Shown one piece after another: positions 16,880-26,887 of a DNA stretch of 64,000 nucleotides (the first letter of the stretch is position 1; each line of letters begins with the position of its first letter). The DNA is from Agaribacillus sp965228415. Its GTDB lineage: Bacteria; Bacteroidota; Bacteroidia; Cytophagales; Cyclobacteriaceae. Position numbers and translations under genes: made by a program. The stretch is taken from positions 1,736,001 through 1,800,000 of the forward strand of contig OZ245814.1 in the NCBI GenBank assembly GCA_965228415.1, written 5' to 3'. A model generated the notes under the pieces. It was given only the letters and a program-made list of their open reading frames with translations, made no database searches and was not told the origin of the DNA.

Positions 16880-17048
16880 ATTGCGTCATGCTCGGTTTCA
16901 TCTAATTACTTTGATTTTTTTGTCAGGTGGAACCTTTGATAATTGAAATAGTCGCCATTGACATTTAGCAACGATTTCAAGCAAGGCGCAAACGCTGTTG
17001 CCCCAATCGTTAGGGCCATGGGCCTGAGATCACCGACGTTTGTTGCTT

Positions 17049-17939
17049 TCATTGCTCAACATTTTTAGTCCATCCAAAATCATTTTTCTTTCGCTTGTCA
17101 GGTGTAAGAAACGACCAGACACCGCTGGCTTTTACAATGAGTTCATCCAGCGTACAAGAATCATTCATACTTAATCGCTTGAGTTTGAAAGGATCCGTAT
17201 GAATTGTATTAAAACCCGCATCAACGGTTACCCCATGGGTATAGCCAGCTTCCCTAGAAAGCCGGATATCTCTGTCGGAATAATCGCCATTTGGATAGGC
17301 AATGGTATTGATATTTAACGCGTATTCGTTTTCCAGTTTTTCCTTCGATCCAAAAATCTCTTCCCTGGCCTCCTCCTCATTACATCTGGGCAAACATGGA
17401 TGAAACAGCGTGTGGGCCTGCATATTTACTGTCTCCTTCATTTCATGTATCTGTTCACTGGTCATAGCCTCGGGGTTATCAAACTCCTTATCCTGTTCAA
17501 ACCCTACAGTTGAAAGGGCCTGTAGCCGCTCTTTGTTTGATATGTGTTTTAATTTCAACGATGAAAAGGAAGATTGCTTAAAATTAAACCAAAAATGTCT
17601 GTTTGTATCAATAATGGAAGCACATAGAAAAATGGTAACAGGTACATTGAATTCTTTGATGACAGACAACATTTCATAATTGCCAATATGTCCATCGTCG
17701 AAGGTGATAATTAAAGCTTTCTTTGGAATACCGGAAAGGTCTTTGCTTTGACACGCCTGGATGAAATCATTTAAATGAATAAGGTTATATTTTCCTGACA
17801 GGTATCTAAATATTTCTTCTGCCTTTTTTTTGTCGAGATCGTGGAACAGCAAAATAGAGACCTTATTTCTTTGTAGTAGTTCTCGAAAGATGAACGGTAA
17901 TCCCGAAAGCCTTAGCAACTTAAAAATTAATGTTCTCAT
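17049..17939 (-). CDS. Polysaccharide deacetylase family protein (NodB-like, CE4)
   Basis: Probable metal-dependent deacetylase of an N-acetylated sugar in a surface polysaccharide. The 296-residue protein shows motif 1 in IITFDDGHIGNYEML (the two Asp residues), motif 2 in QAHTLFHPCLPR (His residues for metal binding; the usual SH(T)xxHP appears as AHTLFHP) and a motif-3-like TIAYPNGDYSDRDI. There is no signal peptide beyond a short hydrophobic start (LLRLSGLPFIF), so the location is probably cytoplasmic or membrane-associated. It is upstream of the glycosyltransferase on the same strand, which suggests a joint role in glycan modification. The Ser-to-Ala change in motif 2 is tolerated in many family members. 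Confidence 0.88.
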   Translation of the reverse strand: MRTLIFKLLRLSGLPFIFRELLQRNKVSILLFHDLDKKKAEEIFRYLSGKYNLIHLNDFIQACQSKDLSGIPKKALIITFDDGHIGNYEMLSVIKEFNVPVTIFLCASIIDTNRHFWFNFKQSSFSSLKLKHISNKERLQALSTVGFEQDKEFDNPEAMTSEQIHEMKETVNMQAHTLFHPCLPRCNEEEAREEIFGSKEKLENEYALNINTIAYPNGDYSDRDIRLSREAGYTHGVTVDAGFNTIHTDPFKLKRLSMNDSCTLDELIVKASGVWSFLTPDKRKKNDFGWTKNVEQ

Positions 17940-18140
17940 AATAATTTCACACAGGGCTTCTTCGGATACCTTTGGTGACAGATCGTTATTGTAAGCGGCT
18001 TAATGCCTAAAATCTATTAATATAATTATTTTTTTTCCAAATATAATACAAAAATACCGAACAACTACTACCTATGATTTTTTTCTATTTGCTTTTCGGG
18101 TAGTTTTTGAAATAAGATTAATCAAGGTCTCGGAGACATA

Positions 18141-19454
18141 TTATTTTTTCCATTGGTTCCCATAATCGAAAACCAGGTTGCAAAATGCTCTCAGGCCCAA
18201 CAGCATCCCTGCGTCTTCTACATAAAAATCCGGGGTATGGTGCGGAGCAGCTTCTGTACTTTCTTTGCCTTTGGGCATACCGCCGATAAAAAAGTAAAGA
18301 CCCGGAATTTTTTCCTGAAAAAATGAAAAATCCTCAGCACCTGTAATCGCGTCCATATAAATCAGGTTCTGCTTGCCAGCTACCCGTTCAAAAGTAGCTT
18401 CCATATTGGCCGTGAGCTCCGGGTCGTTGTAGGTAATGGGGTAACCGGAATTGATGGTAACCTCCGCTTCGGCACCGGAACTTTCCGCTATCTTCTTAGC
18501 TGTGTGGATGATCTTTTCATGAATAATCTTGCGCATATCGTAATCCAGGGTTCTGATGGTTCCGATCAATTCCACCTGCTCCGGGATAATGTTATTTCTT
18601 ACGCCACCATGAATGCTTCCCACCGAAATTACGGCGGCTGCCTTGGTAAGTTCCATTTGCCTGCTGACAATGGTTTGCAGGCCATTGATAATCTGTGCAG
18701 AAGCCATGACGGGGTCGACGCCGGTCCATGGCGTGGATCCATGCGTTTGTTTGCCTTTTACCATAATTTTGAATGAATTCATGGCCGCCATGATCCCCTT
18801 CGAGCGATATTTTAGCTTGCCGACCTCAGTCCTGGAGTTAATGTGCAGGCCAAATATAACCTCCACTTTTGGGTCATCCAGCACACCTTCCCTGATCATA
18901 AGGTCAGCGCCCCCCTCTTCACCCTCAGGTGCCCCTTCTTCGGCAGGTTGGAAAATAAATACGACAGTTCCTTTCAAGGTCGCCTTAAGTTTTGACAATA
19001 CTTCCGCAGTACCCATTAAAATGGCGATATGCGTATCATGTCCGCAGGCATGCATAACGCCTACCTCCTGCCCCCGGTATTCTGCCTTCTCGTTGGAGGC
19101 AAAGTCGATGTTTACTCTTTCCGTTACCGGTAGTGCATCCATATCTGCCCTCAATCCGATCACCGGCCCGGGTTTGCCACCGCGCAATATACCTACTACG
19201 CCGGTATGGGCTATTCCGGTTTTCACTTCAAGCCCCAGCTCTTTTAAATGCGCAGCAACTTTGGCGGCAGTTTTGAATTCACGGTTGGATAATTCGGGAT
19301 ATTGATGAAAGTGATGGCGCCACTCGATTACCCTGGGTTCGACCTTGCGGCTTAATTCATCTATCTTTGAGTAAACAGACTTCTGGGCAAAAACACAGGG
19401 GCTAAGCACACAGGTCCAGAAAATAAGGAGCGCGAGTGAGAAATGGTTCTTCAT
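18141..19454 (-). CDS. Exported M20-family amidohydrolase (hippurate/N-acyl-amino-acid hydrolase type)
   Basis: Zinc-dependent amidohydrolase of 437 residues with an N-terminal signal peptide (ends CVFAQK), so it acts in the periplasm or outside. Metal and catalytic motifs are HACGHDTHIAILMG, PAEEGAPEGEEGGADLMI with the general-base Glu, FGLHI, and ITGAEDFSFF near the C-terminus. The central dimerisation domain (KIMVKGKQTHGSTPWTGVDP) is typical for the M20D subfamily of IAA-amino acid, hippurate and N-acetyl-diaminopimelate hydrolases. The gene stands alone, with a 200-base gap on either side. Most similar exported proteins in Bacteroidota have unknown natural substrates; an amide of an amino acid is the safest guess. 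Confidence 0.93.
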   Translation of the reverse strand: MKNHFSLALLIFWTCVLSPCVFAQKSVYSKIDELSRKVEPRVIEWRHHFHQYPELSNREFKTAAKVAAHLKELGLEVKTGIAHTGVVGILRGGKPGPVIGLRADMDALPVTERVNIDFASNEKAEYRGQEVGVMHACGHDTHIAILMGTAEVLSKLKATLKGTVVFIFQPAEEGAPEGEEGGADLMIREGVLDDPKVEVIFGLHINSRTEVGKLKYRSKGIMAAMNSFKIMVKGKQTHGSTPWTGVDPVMASAQIINGLQTIVSRQMELTKAAAVISVGSIHGGVRNNIIPEQVELIGTIRTLDYDMRKIIHEKIIHTAKKIAESSGAEAEVTINSGYPITYNDPELTANMEATFERVAGKQNLIYMDAITGAEDFSFFQEKIPGLYFFIGGMPKGKESTEAAPHHTPDFYVEDAGMLLGLRAFCNLVFDYGNQWKK

Positions 19455-19646
19455 AACTTGAGGGTATATGTAAACCTCAAATTAAAAAAATAAAATAAAA
19501 ATATAAGCTTTCGGATGAGAATTAAAGTCTTAATCTCCAATTAACCTAACAATCGGACACACTATAAAATGAGATCGGAAATTAGGTGGGAAAGGTAGTT
19601 ACCTCCGGAACAAAACAATCTGTGCCTGGCAAATCAGCTAATTTAT

Positions 19647-19907
19647 TCAATTTGCGTCTTTGGAAAATTGAAAGTTGAGCCATTTATCGTAAAAATCTAC
19701 CTTGCCATTCTTTCTGATAAGTAATACTCTTTTATTGGCATTAACCTTTTCAATATTGGTAAAGTGGCTGGTACTTAATAAATGAAAGCTACTATCATAG
19801 ACTTCAATGATACCATCTTTTTTATGCACCACTATAAACTTATCGCCTAATACAATATCAATAATGTCGCTTAAATTTGTTATTTTATTTGTCTTCAACG
19901 CTTTCAC
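19647..19907 (-). CDS. Small hypothetical protein, WG-repeat-like
   Basis: 86 residues with no signal peptide or membrane segment. The pattern of short beta strands (KFIVVHKKDGIIEVYDSSF, RVLLIRKNGKVDFYDKWL) repeats about every 35 residues, like WG or propeller-type repeats. This suggests a small beta protein or a fragment of a larger one. It lies alone between the M20 hydrolase and the next hypothetical gene. Codon use looks normal. No function can be assigned. Confidence 0.55.
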   Translation of the reverse strand: MKALKTNKITNLSDIIDIVLGDKFIVVHKKDGIIEVYDSSFHLLSTSHFTNIEKVNANKRVLLIRKNGKVDFYDKWLNFQFSKDAN

Positions 19908-20104
19908 AATTTTAGATTTATGATTTGATACCGTATTTCCAAATGATATGCCAAGAGCGTTTTCTTCTTTAATCCGGGCAAAACAGGCACTTTTTGTGCC
20001 AGTGGGCTAAAAATCTGTGTCAAAATGGGATTCAACTCCCAATTTGGTTATCTTAATGTTAAATAAATCGTATATTATATTATGTTTCACAAGATAACCA
20101 CTAT

Positions 20105-20359
20105 ATGATATCAATTGGTGCCTTTAACAAACTTTCAAAATTCCAGCAATGTGTCTTAATCTGGCAAGAGGGTACATTTATATCCAACAGGTTTGACCAC
20201 AATGGCTATCGCATCAATCTATATTATACCGGAAGTTTTTATGCCGAGGTGTGGTACAACGGCAACCAACAGAAGGTGGGATCTATCAGAACATTCAGCA
20301 CCTTGTCGAAATTACAGCCTTATCTGGATAAAATAGATATTGAGGATATCTATCATTAA
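20105..20359 (+). CDS. Small hypothetical protein, 84 aa
   Basis: Short acidic/aromatic protein (FQQCVLIWQEGTFISNR, RINLYYTGSFYAEVWY) with an alpha-beta pattern and no signal or membrane segment. Small proteins of this kind, ending in a motif like LQPYLDKIDIEDI, are common orphans in Cytophagales and Sphingobacteria. It stands alone, with the permease genes converging on it. I do not assign a function. Confidence 0.68.
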   Translation: MISIGAFNKLSKFQQCVLIWQEGTFISNRFDHNGYRINLYYTGSFYAEVWYNGNQQKVGSIRTFSTLSKLQPYLDKIDIEDIYH

Positions 20360-20406
20360 TTATTGGTTTAAGGTGTAAAAGCGCGGAATTTAAATTGATC
20401 TTCGGC

Positions 20407-22803
20407 CTACTCTGTTCTAAGGGTTTCTGCGGGGTTGATGTTGCTGGTTTTAAATGCGCGATAACTAATTGTCAGTATAGCAATTATCAGCGTTATGACA
20501 CCTGCCAATAAAAAATTACCGGCCCCAAGACCTATTTTATAAGTAAAAAATCCCAGCCATTTCTCCATAAGTAAATAAGCAATAGGAGTAGCAATCATAA
20601 AAGCTATCATTACCTGGCTGGCAAATCCTTTAATTAGCAGTAACAATAGATTGGTAACGGAAGCACCCAATACCTTGCGAAGGCCAATTTCCTTGGTTCT
20701 TCTTTGAATCACATAAGATGCCAACCCAAAGAGCCCCAGGCAGGCAATAAAAATTGTCAAGCCGGCTCCTATCGTAAAAAGTCGCTCTGCCCTAAGATCG
20801 TTCTTATAAAAATTAGCCAGCTGGTTTTCCAGAAAGTGATATTCCATGGGGGTTGATTCATCAAACTTTTCGTGAATTTTTTTGATACCGGCAATAGTTT
20901 CAGGCATATTTTGAGCATTGATCTTTATAGAAAAATAGTCAATGTAGTTAAACGGATTTGCCCGATATGCCATGATCAGGGGTGAAATTTTTTGATGCAG
21001 CGATTGAAAATGGAAATCTTTCACAATACCAATTACCTTAAACCCATAGGGCCTGCCACCGATCTGAAATTCCTGGCCTATCGGATTTTCCCAACCCATC
21101 AACTTGACTGCCATTTCATTTAATAAAACATTGGTGGAATCGGCTCCTTCGTTTCCGGAAAAATTCCTACCAGCCAACAATTCCATATCATAGGTTGCCA
21201 ACATATCTTCATCGAAGCCCATCAGATAAGATTGAATTGAGTCATCCGGTGTCAGGTTGCCTCCCTTGACGAATACTTCCTGAATGTTTTTCCATTCACC
21301 GGGTACACGGGAAGAAATAGCTACCGCCTTCACACCCGGTACTTTCAAAATCTCGGATTTCATAGCATGGGAACTTCTCCTCACGTTGCCATTATTAATA
21401 TCTACCACCAGCATTTTATCAAAGTCGAAGCCCATTTTCTTGTTTCTGATAAAATCCATTTGGTGACTTACCACAACGGTAGAGACAATCATTACAACAG
21501 ATAAGGTAAACTGGACAATGACCAATAACTGCCTTAGCTTTAAATTTCCGACGGAGGTTTTAATCTCGCCTTTCAGGGTATCGGCTGGTTTGAGCTTCGA
21601 AAGATAAAATGCCGGAAAACTGCCGGAAACCAGGCCAATGACAAGAGCAATGGAAAATAACCACCATAAATTTCTTCCCGACAACTCATCGCTAAAGACC
21701 AGCGATTTTCCCGAGAGCTCATTAAATAGCGGCATTAATAAATCGGTGAGGCCTACCGAAAGTACAAATGCTATAAATGTTATAATCATTGATTCGGCGA
21801 GAAACTGTATGATTAACTGGCTTCTTCCAGCACCAGACACCTTTCTTAGGCCAATTTCCTTGGCCCGTTGCATAGATTTGGCGGTTGCGAGATTGATGTA
21901 ATTGATGCAGGCGATTAACAATATAAATATACCTATGGCCAAAAAAACATATATATAATAATAATCACCTTTTACCCCCGAAATTCCCGCCTCTATATTT
22001 TCAGAATTAAGATAAATCTCCCTTAGTGGCTGAAGCTGCAAGCCAATTTTCCGAGGATTATCCGCCAGATAGCGATCGATAAACGCAGGGATTTCGGATT
22101 CAACATGCTCAATCTTATTCTGCTCATCCAACAATATATAAGTGTAAGCACCGTAATTCTCCCAGGATTGGTTATAAGTGTCCCATTCCTTGAAAAAGGT
22201 ATTCCTGGAAAGTAAAATATCAAACTGAATGTGTGACCTGTCCAAACTGGGATTAACGACCCCGGAAATTTTGACGGGTTCCAGGGCATTAAAATCTAAA
22301 ACCCTGCCAAGTGCTTTTTGTTTGCCAAAATACTTTTCAGCCAGTTCTTTGGTAATTACGGCCTGATTAGGCGCGTTAAGGGCAGCTTCAGGAGAACCTT
22401 CCAAAAATTCAAAATCAAATAACTCAAAAAATGTCGGGTCGCTCATTAACCAATTTCTTTCACTGATACGCTGGCCTTTCCAGTTGATGTCAATATGCCC
22501 CCAGGGCCGGCGGATTTTGGTTTGACTGATAACCTCCGGATAGTCCTTTACCAGGGTTGGGCCTACCGCCTGCAATGTTTGCCCGTAATGCCTGACAGGC
22601 TCCACGGAGTTGTCCGACGTTACCACCCGATATATGCGATCGCCCTTTTGATGAAAACTATCGTACGACAATTCGTTGTTGACAAACATGAATATCAGGC
22701 AGGCGCTGGTAATGCCAATCGTCAAACCAATGATATTGATACTGGTGTACAGCTTATGCCTTAGCATGTTTCTGAAGGCGATTTTTAGATAATTTTTAAC
22801 CAT
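20407..22803 (-). CDS. MacB-like ABC transporter permease with two FtsX domains (second of tandem pair)
   Basis: Inner-membrane permease of 798 residues, with two copies of the MacB periplasmic-core plus FtsX module in one chain. The first membrane helix is near residues 20-42 (SINIIGLTIGITSACLIFM) and a periplasmic region follows. Then come three helices with the FtsX signature RAKEIGLRKVSGAGRSQLI, a second periplasmic core (about 430-660), and three helices with RRTKEIGLRKVLGASVTNLL. It ends with NPAETLRTE as usual. It lies 33 bases after the paralogous gene and is in its operon. No ATPase gene is adjacent. Substrates of this Bacteroidota family (often lipoproteins, antibiotics or peptides) are mostly unknown. 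Confidence 0.93.
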   Translation of the reverse strand: MVKNYLKIAFRNMLRHKLYTSINIIGLTIGITSACLIFMFVNNELSYDSFHQKGDRIYRVVTSDNSVEPVRHYGQTLQAVGPTLVKDYPEVISQTKIRRPWGHIDINWKGQRISERNWLMSDPTFFELFDFEFLEGSPEAALNAPNQAVITKELAEKYFGKQKALGRVLDFNALEPVKISGVVNPSLDRSHIQFDILLSRNTFFKEWDTYNQSWENYGAYTYILLDEQNKIEHVESEIPAFIDRYLADNPRKIGLQLQPLREIYLNSENIEAGISGVKGDYYYIYVFLAIGIFILLIACINYINLATAKSMQRAKEIGLRKVSGAGRSQLIIQFLAESMIITFIAFVLSVGLTDLLMPLFNELSGKSLVFSDELSGRNLWWLFSIALVIGLVSGSFPAFYLSKLKPADTLKGEIKTSVGNLKLRQLLVIVQFTLSVVMIVSTVVVSHQMDFIRNKKMGFDFDKMLVVDINNGNVRRSSHAMKSEILKVPGVKAVAISSRVPGEWKNIQEVFVKGGNLTPDDSIQSYLMGFDEDMLATYDMELLAGRNFSGNEGADSTNVLLNEMAVKLMGWENPIGQEFQIGGRPYGFKVIGIVKDFHFQSLHQKISPLIMAYRANPFNYIDYFSIKINAQNMPETIAGIKKIHEKFDESTPMEYHFLENQLANFYKNDLRAERLFTIGAGLTIFIACLGLFGLASYVIQRRTKEIGLRKVLGASVTNLLLLLIKGFASQVMIAFMIATPIAYLLMEKWLGFFTYKIGLGAGNFLLAGVITLIIAILTISYRAFKTSNINPAETLRTE

Positions 22804-22836
22804 TTGCGCATTTAAATTAAGGTAGATGGTAAACAG

Positions 22837-25275
22837 CTATTCATTTCTTAAGGAATCTACCGGATTGGCCATAGAAGCCCTGACAGCATGAAAACTAATC
22901 GTTATTTGGGTGATGATGAGCGCCATCAGTCCGGCCGAAGCAAAAACCCATAAACTAATATCAATTCTATAGCTAAAATTCTCCAACCATTTTGTCATGG
23001 TGAAATAGGAGACTGGTATGGATAATATAAAGGCAATTAAGGTCAGCTTACCGAAATCCCTGGATAACAACCTCAATATTTGCACGGAGGTAGCGCCCAT
23101 TATTTTCCTTATGCCAATTTCTTTGACCCTTTGTTCAGCCGAGTAAAGCGATAGGCCATATAACCCAAGGCAGGAAATTAAAATGGCCAGGGCCGTAAAG
23201 TATGTTATGATCGCCGACGTGGACCGATCCTCATCATATTGTTTTTGAATGTGATCATCCAGAAACCAGTACTCAAAAGGGGTTTGGCTATTGGTTACCT
23301 GCCAGGTATCTTGCAGGGAAGCAACTATTTCGCTGGTCTGTGCGGACTTGGCTTCAATAATAATGGCATTATAAGTAGCCTGAGGCAGGACACCTAAAGC
23401 TAAAGGCATAATATCCTCGTGCAACGACAGTTGATGGAAATTCTCAATCACACCAATAATTTCCTGCTTAAAAACTGAATCTGCCCAATTAAAACTAACG
23501 ATTTGTCCCACAGCATTCTCCAGGTTGAAACCCAGGTTTTCCACCGCCTTGCGATTGATAATGATTTTGCTTTGACTTTCAACCGCTCGATTATCGGTAA
23601 ACCTGCGTCCGGCAAGTAAATCCATGTCCATCATTTTTAGAAAACCGTGGTCAATATAGTTGAATTTCGTCAACACACCATTTTCTGAATTGGAGCCCTT
23701 GGGATACAAAATCATATCGTCTAAAATCGTGCTTCCCGGAATAGCGTCGACACCACAGGCATTGGTAACAAAAGACTTTTCCTTAATGCTTTCAAGTAAA
23801 ACTTTATAATTTCTTCTGGTCTCATTATTCCGCAATGGGATAACAACTTTAGATTTGGCATTGAATCCTAAATCTTTATTTTCCAGATAAGACAGCTGCT
23901 GGTTGATCACTACCACCATCCCCACCAATGTAATTGAAATGACAAATTGGAAAATGACCAGGTGCTTTCTGAAAAAATCATTGGACTTTGTCGATTTCCT
24001 GCCAGCTTTTAAGACAGAAGCCGGCTGAAAAGAGGATAGGTAGAAAGCCGGATAGCTTCCCGATAATATGCCGGTCACAAAAGTAGTGACCAGTAAAATA
24101 GCAAGGAAAAAAGGCAGGTTTTCACCACCAAAACTCAGTGATCTCTGGGTAAGGGTATTAAACAGGGGTAATAATAATTCCACCCAAAGCACGCTGAAAA
24201 GGATAGCAATCAAAACCATGATAAGGGATTCTCCCAGGAATTGGCCGATTAGCCCTTTTCGTTCAGCACCCATCACCTTTCTGATCCCTACCTCGTTGCT
24301 GCGTTTATTCGCATTGGCGGTCGCCAAATTCATAAAATTAATACAGGCAATCACCAAAATAAACATAGCGATGGTGGAAAGCATATAGATATTTCTGATA
24401 TTTCCATTGACACCCAAATCGATGAAATCAAAATCAGACCTCAGATGAATATCTGCGAGCCTTTGCAATCGGTGTACTTTGTGCAAACCCAACACTTTCA
24501 TTTCCTGTGCACCGTTTTCCTGCAAGATTTCATTAATCTGCGTCTCAACACCAGCAACATCGCTTCCGGGCATTAACCGGAGATAGGCAAAAAACAAATT
24601 GTTACCTACCCAATTGGTCAATGTATTATCGACCGGTCTGCCCCAACCATCACCGTGCATAGATAATAGATAGTTGATTTTTAAATGTGATTTTTTTGTG
24701 GATTCCTTAATCACACCGGTGACTTTGTAAGGTGCCGGTGAGCGACCATTTTCGATTTCAATGATCTTACCCAGCGCCTCTCCGGAGCCGAACAGTTTGT
24801 TTTTCAAGGCCTGACCAATCACTACCGCATTAGATTCTTTCATTGCATACCGCGCATTTCCTTCGGTAAACTGATAATCAAAAACTTTGAAAAAAGTAGA
24901 ATCAACCATATAACCGTTGGTTTCATAAAACTTATTGTCTTTGAATTTTATCAGGCTTTGTTCGGAGCCAGGAGGTACAAATATTCGCGTTACGACACCA
25001 ATTTCCGGGATTCTGTCTTTAATGCCCCACGCCAGAGGACCTGAGCAGGAGGCAAGCCTAAACTCCTTTCCGGTATCGTTTTTCATATATGAGGTTACAC
25101 GATAAATATCTTCAGCTTTGTCGAAATGTTTGTCATAGCTCAACTCTTCCTGAATATAGAGGGCCAGCAAAAGGCAGCAGGCCACGCCAACGGAGAGTCC
25201 AAAGATATTAATGAGGGTAAACAACTTGTTTCGTTGAATATTCCGAATGCTAATTTTAATATAATTCCTGATCAT
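22837..25275 (-). CDS. MacB-like ABC transporter permease with two FtsX domains (first of tandem pair)
   Basis: Paralogue of the following gene, 812 residues, with the same double MacB-core/FtsX layout. The signatures are KRSNEVGIRKVMGAERKGLI and QRVKEIGIRKIMGATSVQIL, and the C-terminal end is NPVDSLRNE. The ATG at 25275 is only 12-14 bases downstream of the start point expected from the sigma-54-like promoter at 25299-25314. The divergent neighbour is a sigma-54-dependent response regulator, which is therefore the probable activator of this permease operon in response to envelope stress or an antimicrobial. The ATPase partner must be encoded elsewhere. Confidence 0.93.
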   Translation of the reverse strand: MIRNYIKISIRNIQRNKLFTLINIFGLSVGVACCLLLALYIQEELSYDKHFDKAEDIYRVTSYMKNDTGKEFRLASCSGPLAWGIKDRIPEIGVVTRIFVPPGSEQSLIKFKDNKFYETNGYMVDSTFFKVFDYQFTEGNARYAMKESNAVVIGQALKNKLFGSGEALGKIIEIENGRSPAPYKVTGVIKESTKKSHLKINYLLSMHGDGWGRPVDNTLTNWVGNNLFFAYLRLMPGSDVAGVETQINEILQENGAQEMKVLGLHKVHRLQRLADIHLRSDFDFIDLGVNGNIRNIYMLSTIAMFILVIACINFMNLATANANKRSNEVGIRKVMGAERKGLIGQFLGESLIMVLIAILFSVLWVELLLPLFNTLTQRSLSFGGENLPFFLAILLVTTFVTGILSGSYPAFYLSSFQPASVLKAGRKSTKSNDFFRKHLVIFQFVISITLVGMVVVINQQLSYLENKDLGFNAKSKVVIPLRNNETRRNYKVLLESIKEKSFVTNACGVDAIPGSTILDDMILYPKGSNSENGVLTKFNYIDHGFLKMMDMDLLAGRRFTDNRAVESQSKIIINRKAVENLGFNLENAVGQIVSFNWADSVFKQEIIGVIENFHQLSLHEDIMPLALGVLPQATYNAIIIEAKSAQTSEIVASLQDTWQVTNSQTPFEYWFLDDHIQKQYDEDRSTSAIITYFTALAILISCLGLYGLSLYSAEQRVKEIGIRKIMGATSVQILRLLSRDFGKLTLIAFILSIPVSYFTMTKWLENFSYRIDISLWVFASAGLMALIITQITISFHAVRASMANPVDSLRNE

Positions 25276-25298
25276 TTGAGAAACATTTCCCGTAGGAT

Positions 25299-25314
25299 GT
25301 CAATTCATGTGCCA
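25299..25314 (-). promoter_or_regulatory. Candidate sigma-54 promoter of the permease operon
   Basis: On the minus strand TGGCACATGAATTGAC matches TGGCACG-N4-TTGC with exact spacing; the only clear departure is TTGA at the -12 element. It sits directly upstream of the permease start and faces it, and the divergent gene encodes a sigma-54 activator. Confidence 0.6.
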
Positions 25315-25513
25315 CAATATTAATTGTCTGATTATCAACGAATTAAACTCTTTTTCTTTATTTATTTGGATATCAACTGACCATTTTTAAAACGTCAAGT
25401 GTCCATTCATGGGCAGTTATTGTGGATTTATTGACTAATCTTAATACATTTAAATCAATTTAAGGCGGGCATGGCTTGTGAGAGTATGGATGTTAAAAAA
25501 AAACGGGATGTCC

Positions 25514-26887
25514 ATGAGTAAAATTCCAGGAAAAGTACTAATTATTGATGACGACCAATATGTAGCCATTTCTCTAAAAATGTTACTGGAGGAGCATTTT
25601 AAGACTGTCATTACCGAAAAAAACCCAAAAAAAATACCTTTTCTGCTGAATCAAAGTAACTACGATGTCATTATCCTGGACATGAACTTTCAGCAGGGCG
25701 CTACCAGTGGAGAAGAGGGATTAAAGTGGCTCAGGACTATCAAACAATCGCCCAATACCGGCAACGTTATCCTGATCACTGCCTATGGCGATGTGGGTGT
25801 TGCTGTGCAGGCCATTAAAGAAGGGGCGCTGGATTTTGTGATCAAACCGTGGCAGAACGAAAAATTATTGGCTACGGTCATCGCCGCTTACAAATTAAGC
25901 CACGAAAAAAAGCGGGTGGAACAGCTGGAATCCCAGCAAAAGATAATTACTTCCACCATTGATCATCAGTTTTCAAACATCATCGGGCAATCAGACGCCA
26001 TGGTCAGTGTTTTCAAAACCATCCAAAAAGTCGCCCAAACCAATGCCAACGTGTTGATCTTGGGTGAAAATGGCACCGGAAAGGAAATGGTCGCCCGGGC
26101 AATTCACCGTCAGTCGGATCGCCATAAGCAAATATTTATCGGGGTAGACATGGGTGCCATTGCTGAGAATTTATTTGAAAGCGAGTTGTTTGGTCATAAA
26201 AAAGGCGCATTTACCGACGCTAAAGAGGATCGTATTGGTCGCTTTGAGGCAGCAAACGGGGGAACCCTGTTTCTGGATGAGATTGGGAACTTATCCCTTA
26301 ACCTGCAAGCCAAACTCCTGTCGGTACTGCAAAGCCAGGTTATTACTAAAGTAGGTAGCAATGAAGCTATTCCCGTTGATGCGAGGGTGATTTGTGCAAC
26401 CAATAGCAATATCTACAAAATGGTAAAAGGGCAAACTTTCCGGGAAGACCTTTTGTATCGCATCAATACGGTTGAAATTACATTACCTCCACTGCGGGAG
26501 CGTATAGATGATATTCCGCTGCTGTCAGCCCATTTTCTTGATAATTATTGCAAAAAATATCAAAAACCCAAGCTAAAAATCCCGGGACACGTTGTAAAAA
26601 GGCTACAGAGATATCGCTGGCCTGGCAATATCCGTGAATTGCAACACGCATTGGAAAGAGCCGTGATCATGTGTGAAGGAGATACCTTACAGGCAGAGGA
26701 TTTCACCTTTCTGGATAAAGAAAGCGATGAGGAATTAAAAATAGAACATTATAATTTGGACAACCTGGAAGCCTGGGCCATTAAAAATGCTATTAAAAAA
26801 CATCATGGAAACATAAGTCACGCAGCCCAGGAATTAGGTCTTTCCAGGGGTGCCCTTTATCGTAGAATGGAAAAATATGATCTATAA
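25514..26887 (+). CDS. Sigma-54-dependent response regulator (NtrC family)
   Basis: Transcriptional activator that, once phosphorylated, opens sigma-54 promoters with ATP. I prefer the ATG at 25514 (MSKIPGKVLIIDDD); in-frame alternatives are 25508, 25490 and a GTG at 25478. The receiver domain (1-125) has the acidic pocket IIDDD and phospho-acceptor Asp in VIILDMNF (about residue 56). The AAA+ domain (about 150-380) has Walker A GENGTGKE, the sigma-54 contact loop GAFTDA (variant of GAFTGA) and Walker B GGTLFLDEIG. A Fis-type helix-turn-helix (NISHAAQELGLSRGALYRR) closes the protein. The kinase gene overlaps its 3' end, so the two form a pair. Confidence 0.96.
   Translation: MSKIPGKVLIIDDDQYVAISLKMLLEEHFKTVITEKNPKKIPFLLNQSNYDVIILDMNFQQGATSGEEGLKWLRTIKQSPNTGNVILITAYGDVGVAVQAIKEGALDFVIKPWQNEKLLATVIAAYKLSHEKKRVEQLESQQKIITSTIDHQFSNIIGQSDAMVSVFKTIQKVAQTNANVLILGENGTGKEMVARAIHRQSDRHKQIFIGVDMGAIAENLFESELFGHKKGAFTDAKEDRIGRFEAANGGTLFLDEIGNLSLNLQAKLLSVLQSQVITKVGSNEAIPVDARVICATNSNIYKMVKGQTFREDLLYRINTVEITLPPLRERIDDIPLLSAHFLDNYCKKYQKPKLKIPGHVVKRLQRYRWPGNIRELQHALERAVIMCEGDTLQAEDFTFLDKESDEELKIEHYNLDNLEAWAIKNAIKKHHGNISHAAQELGLSRGALYRRMEKYDL

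Noticed and set aside
19986..20060. Small hairpins GGCAC-TTTTT-GTGCC and TGGGA-TTCAAC-TCCCA that recall a tRNA T-arm
   Set aside because: No acceptor stem, D-arm or anticodon arm fits around them.
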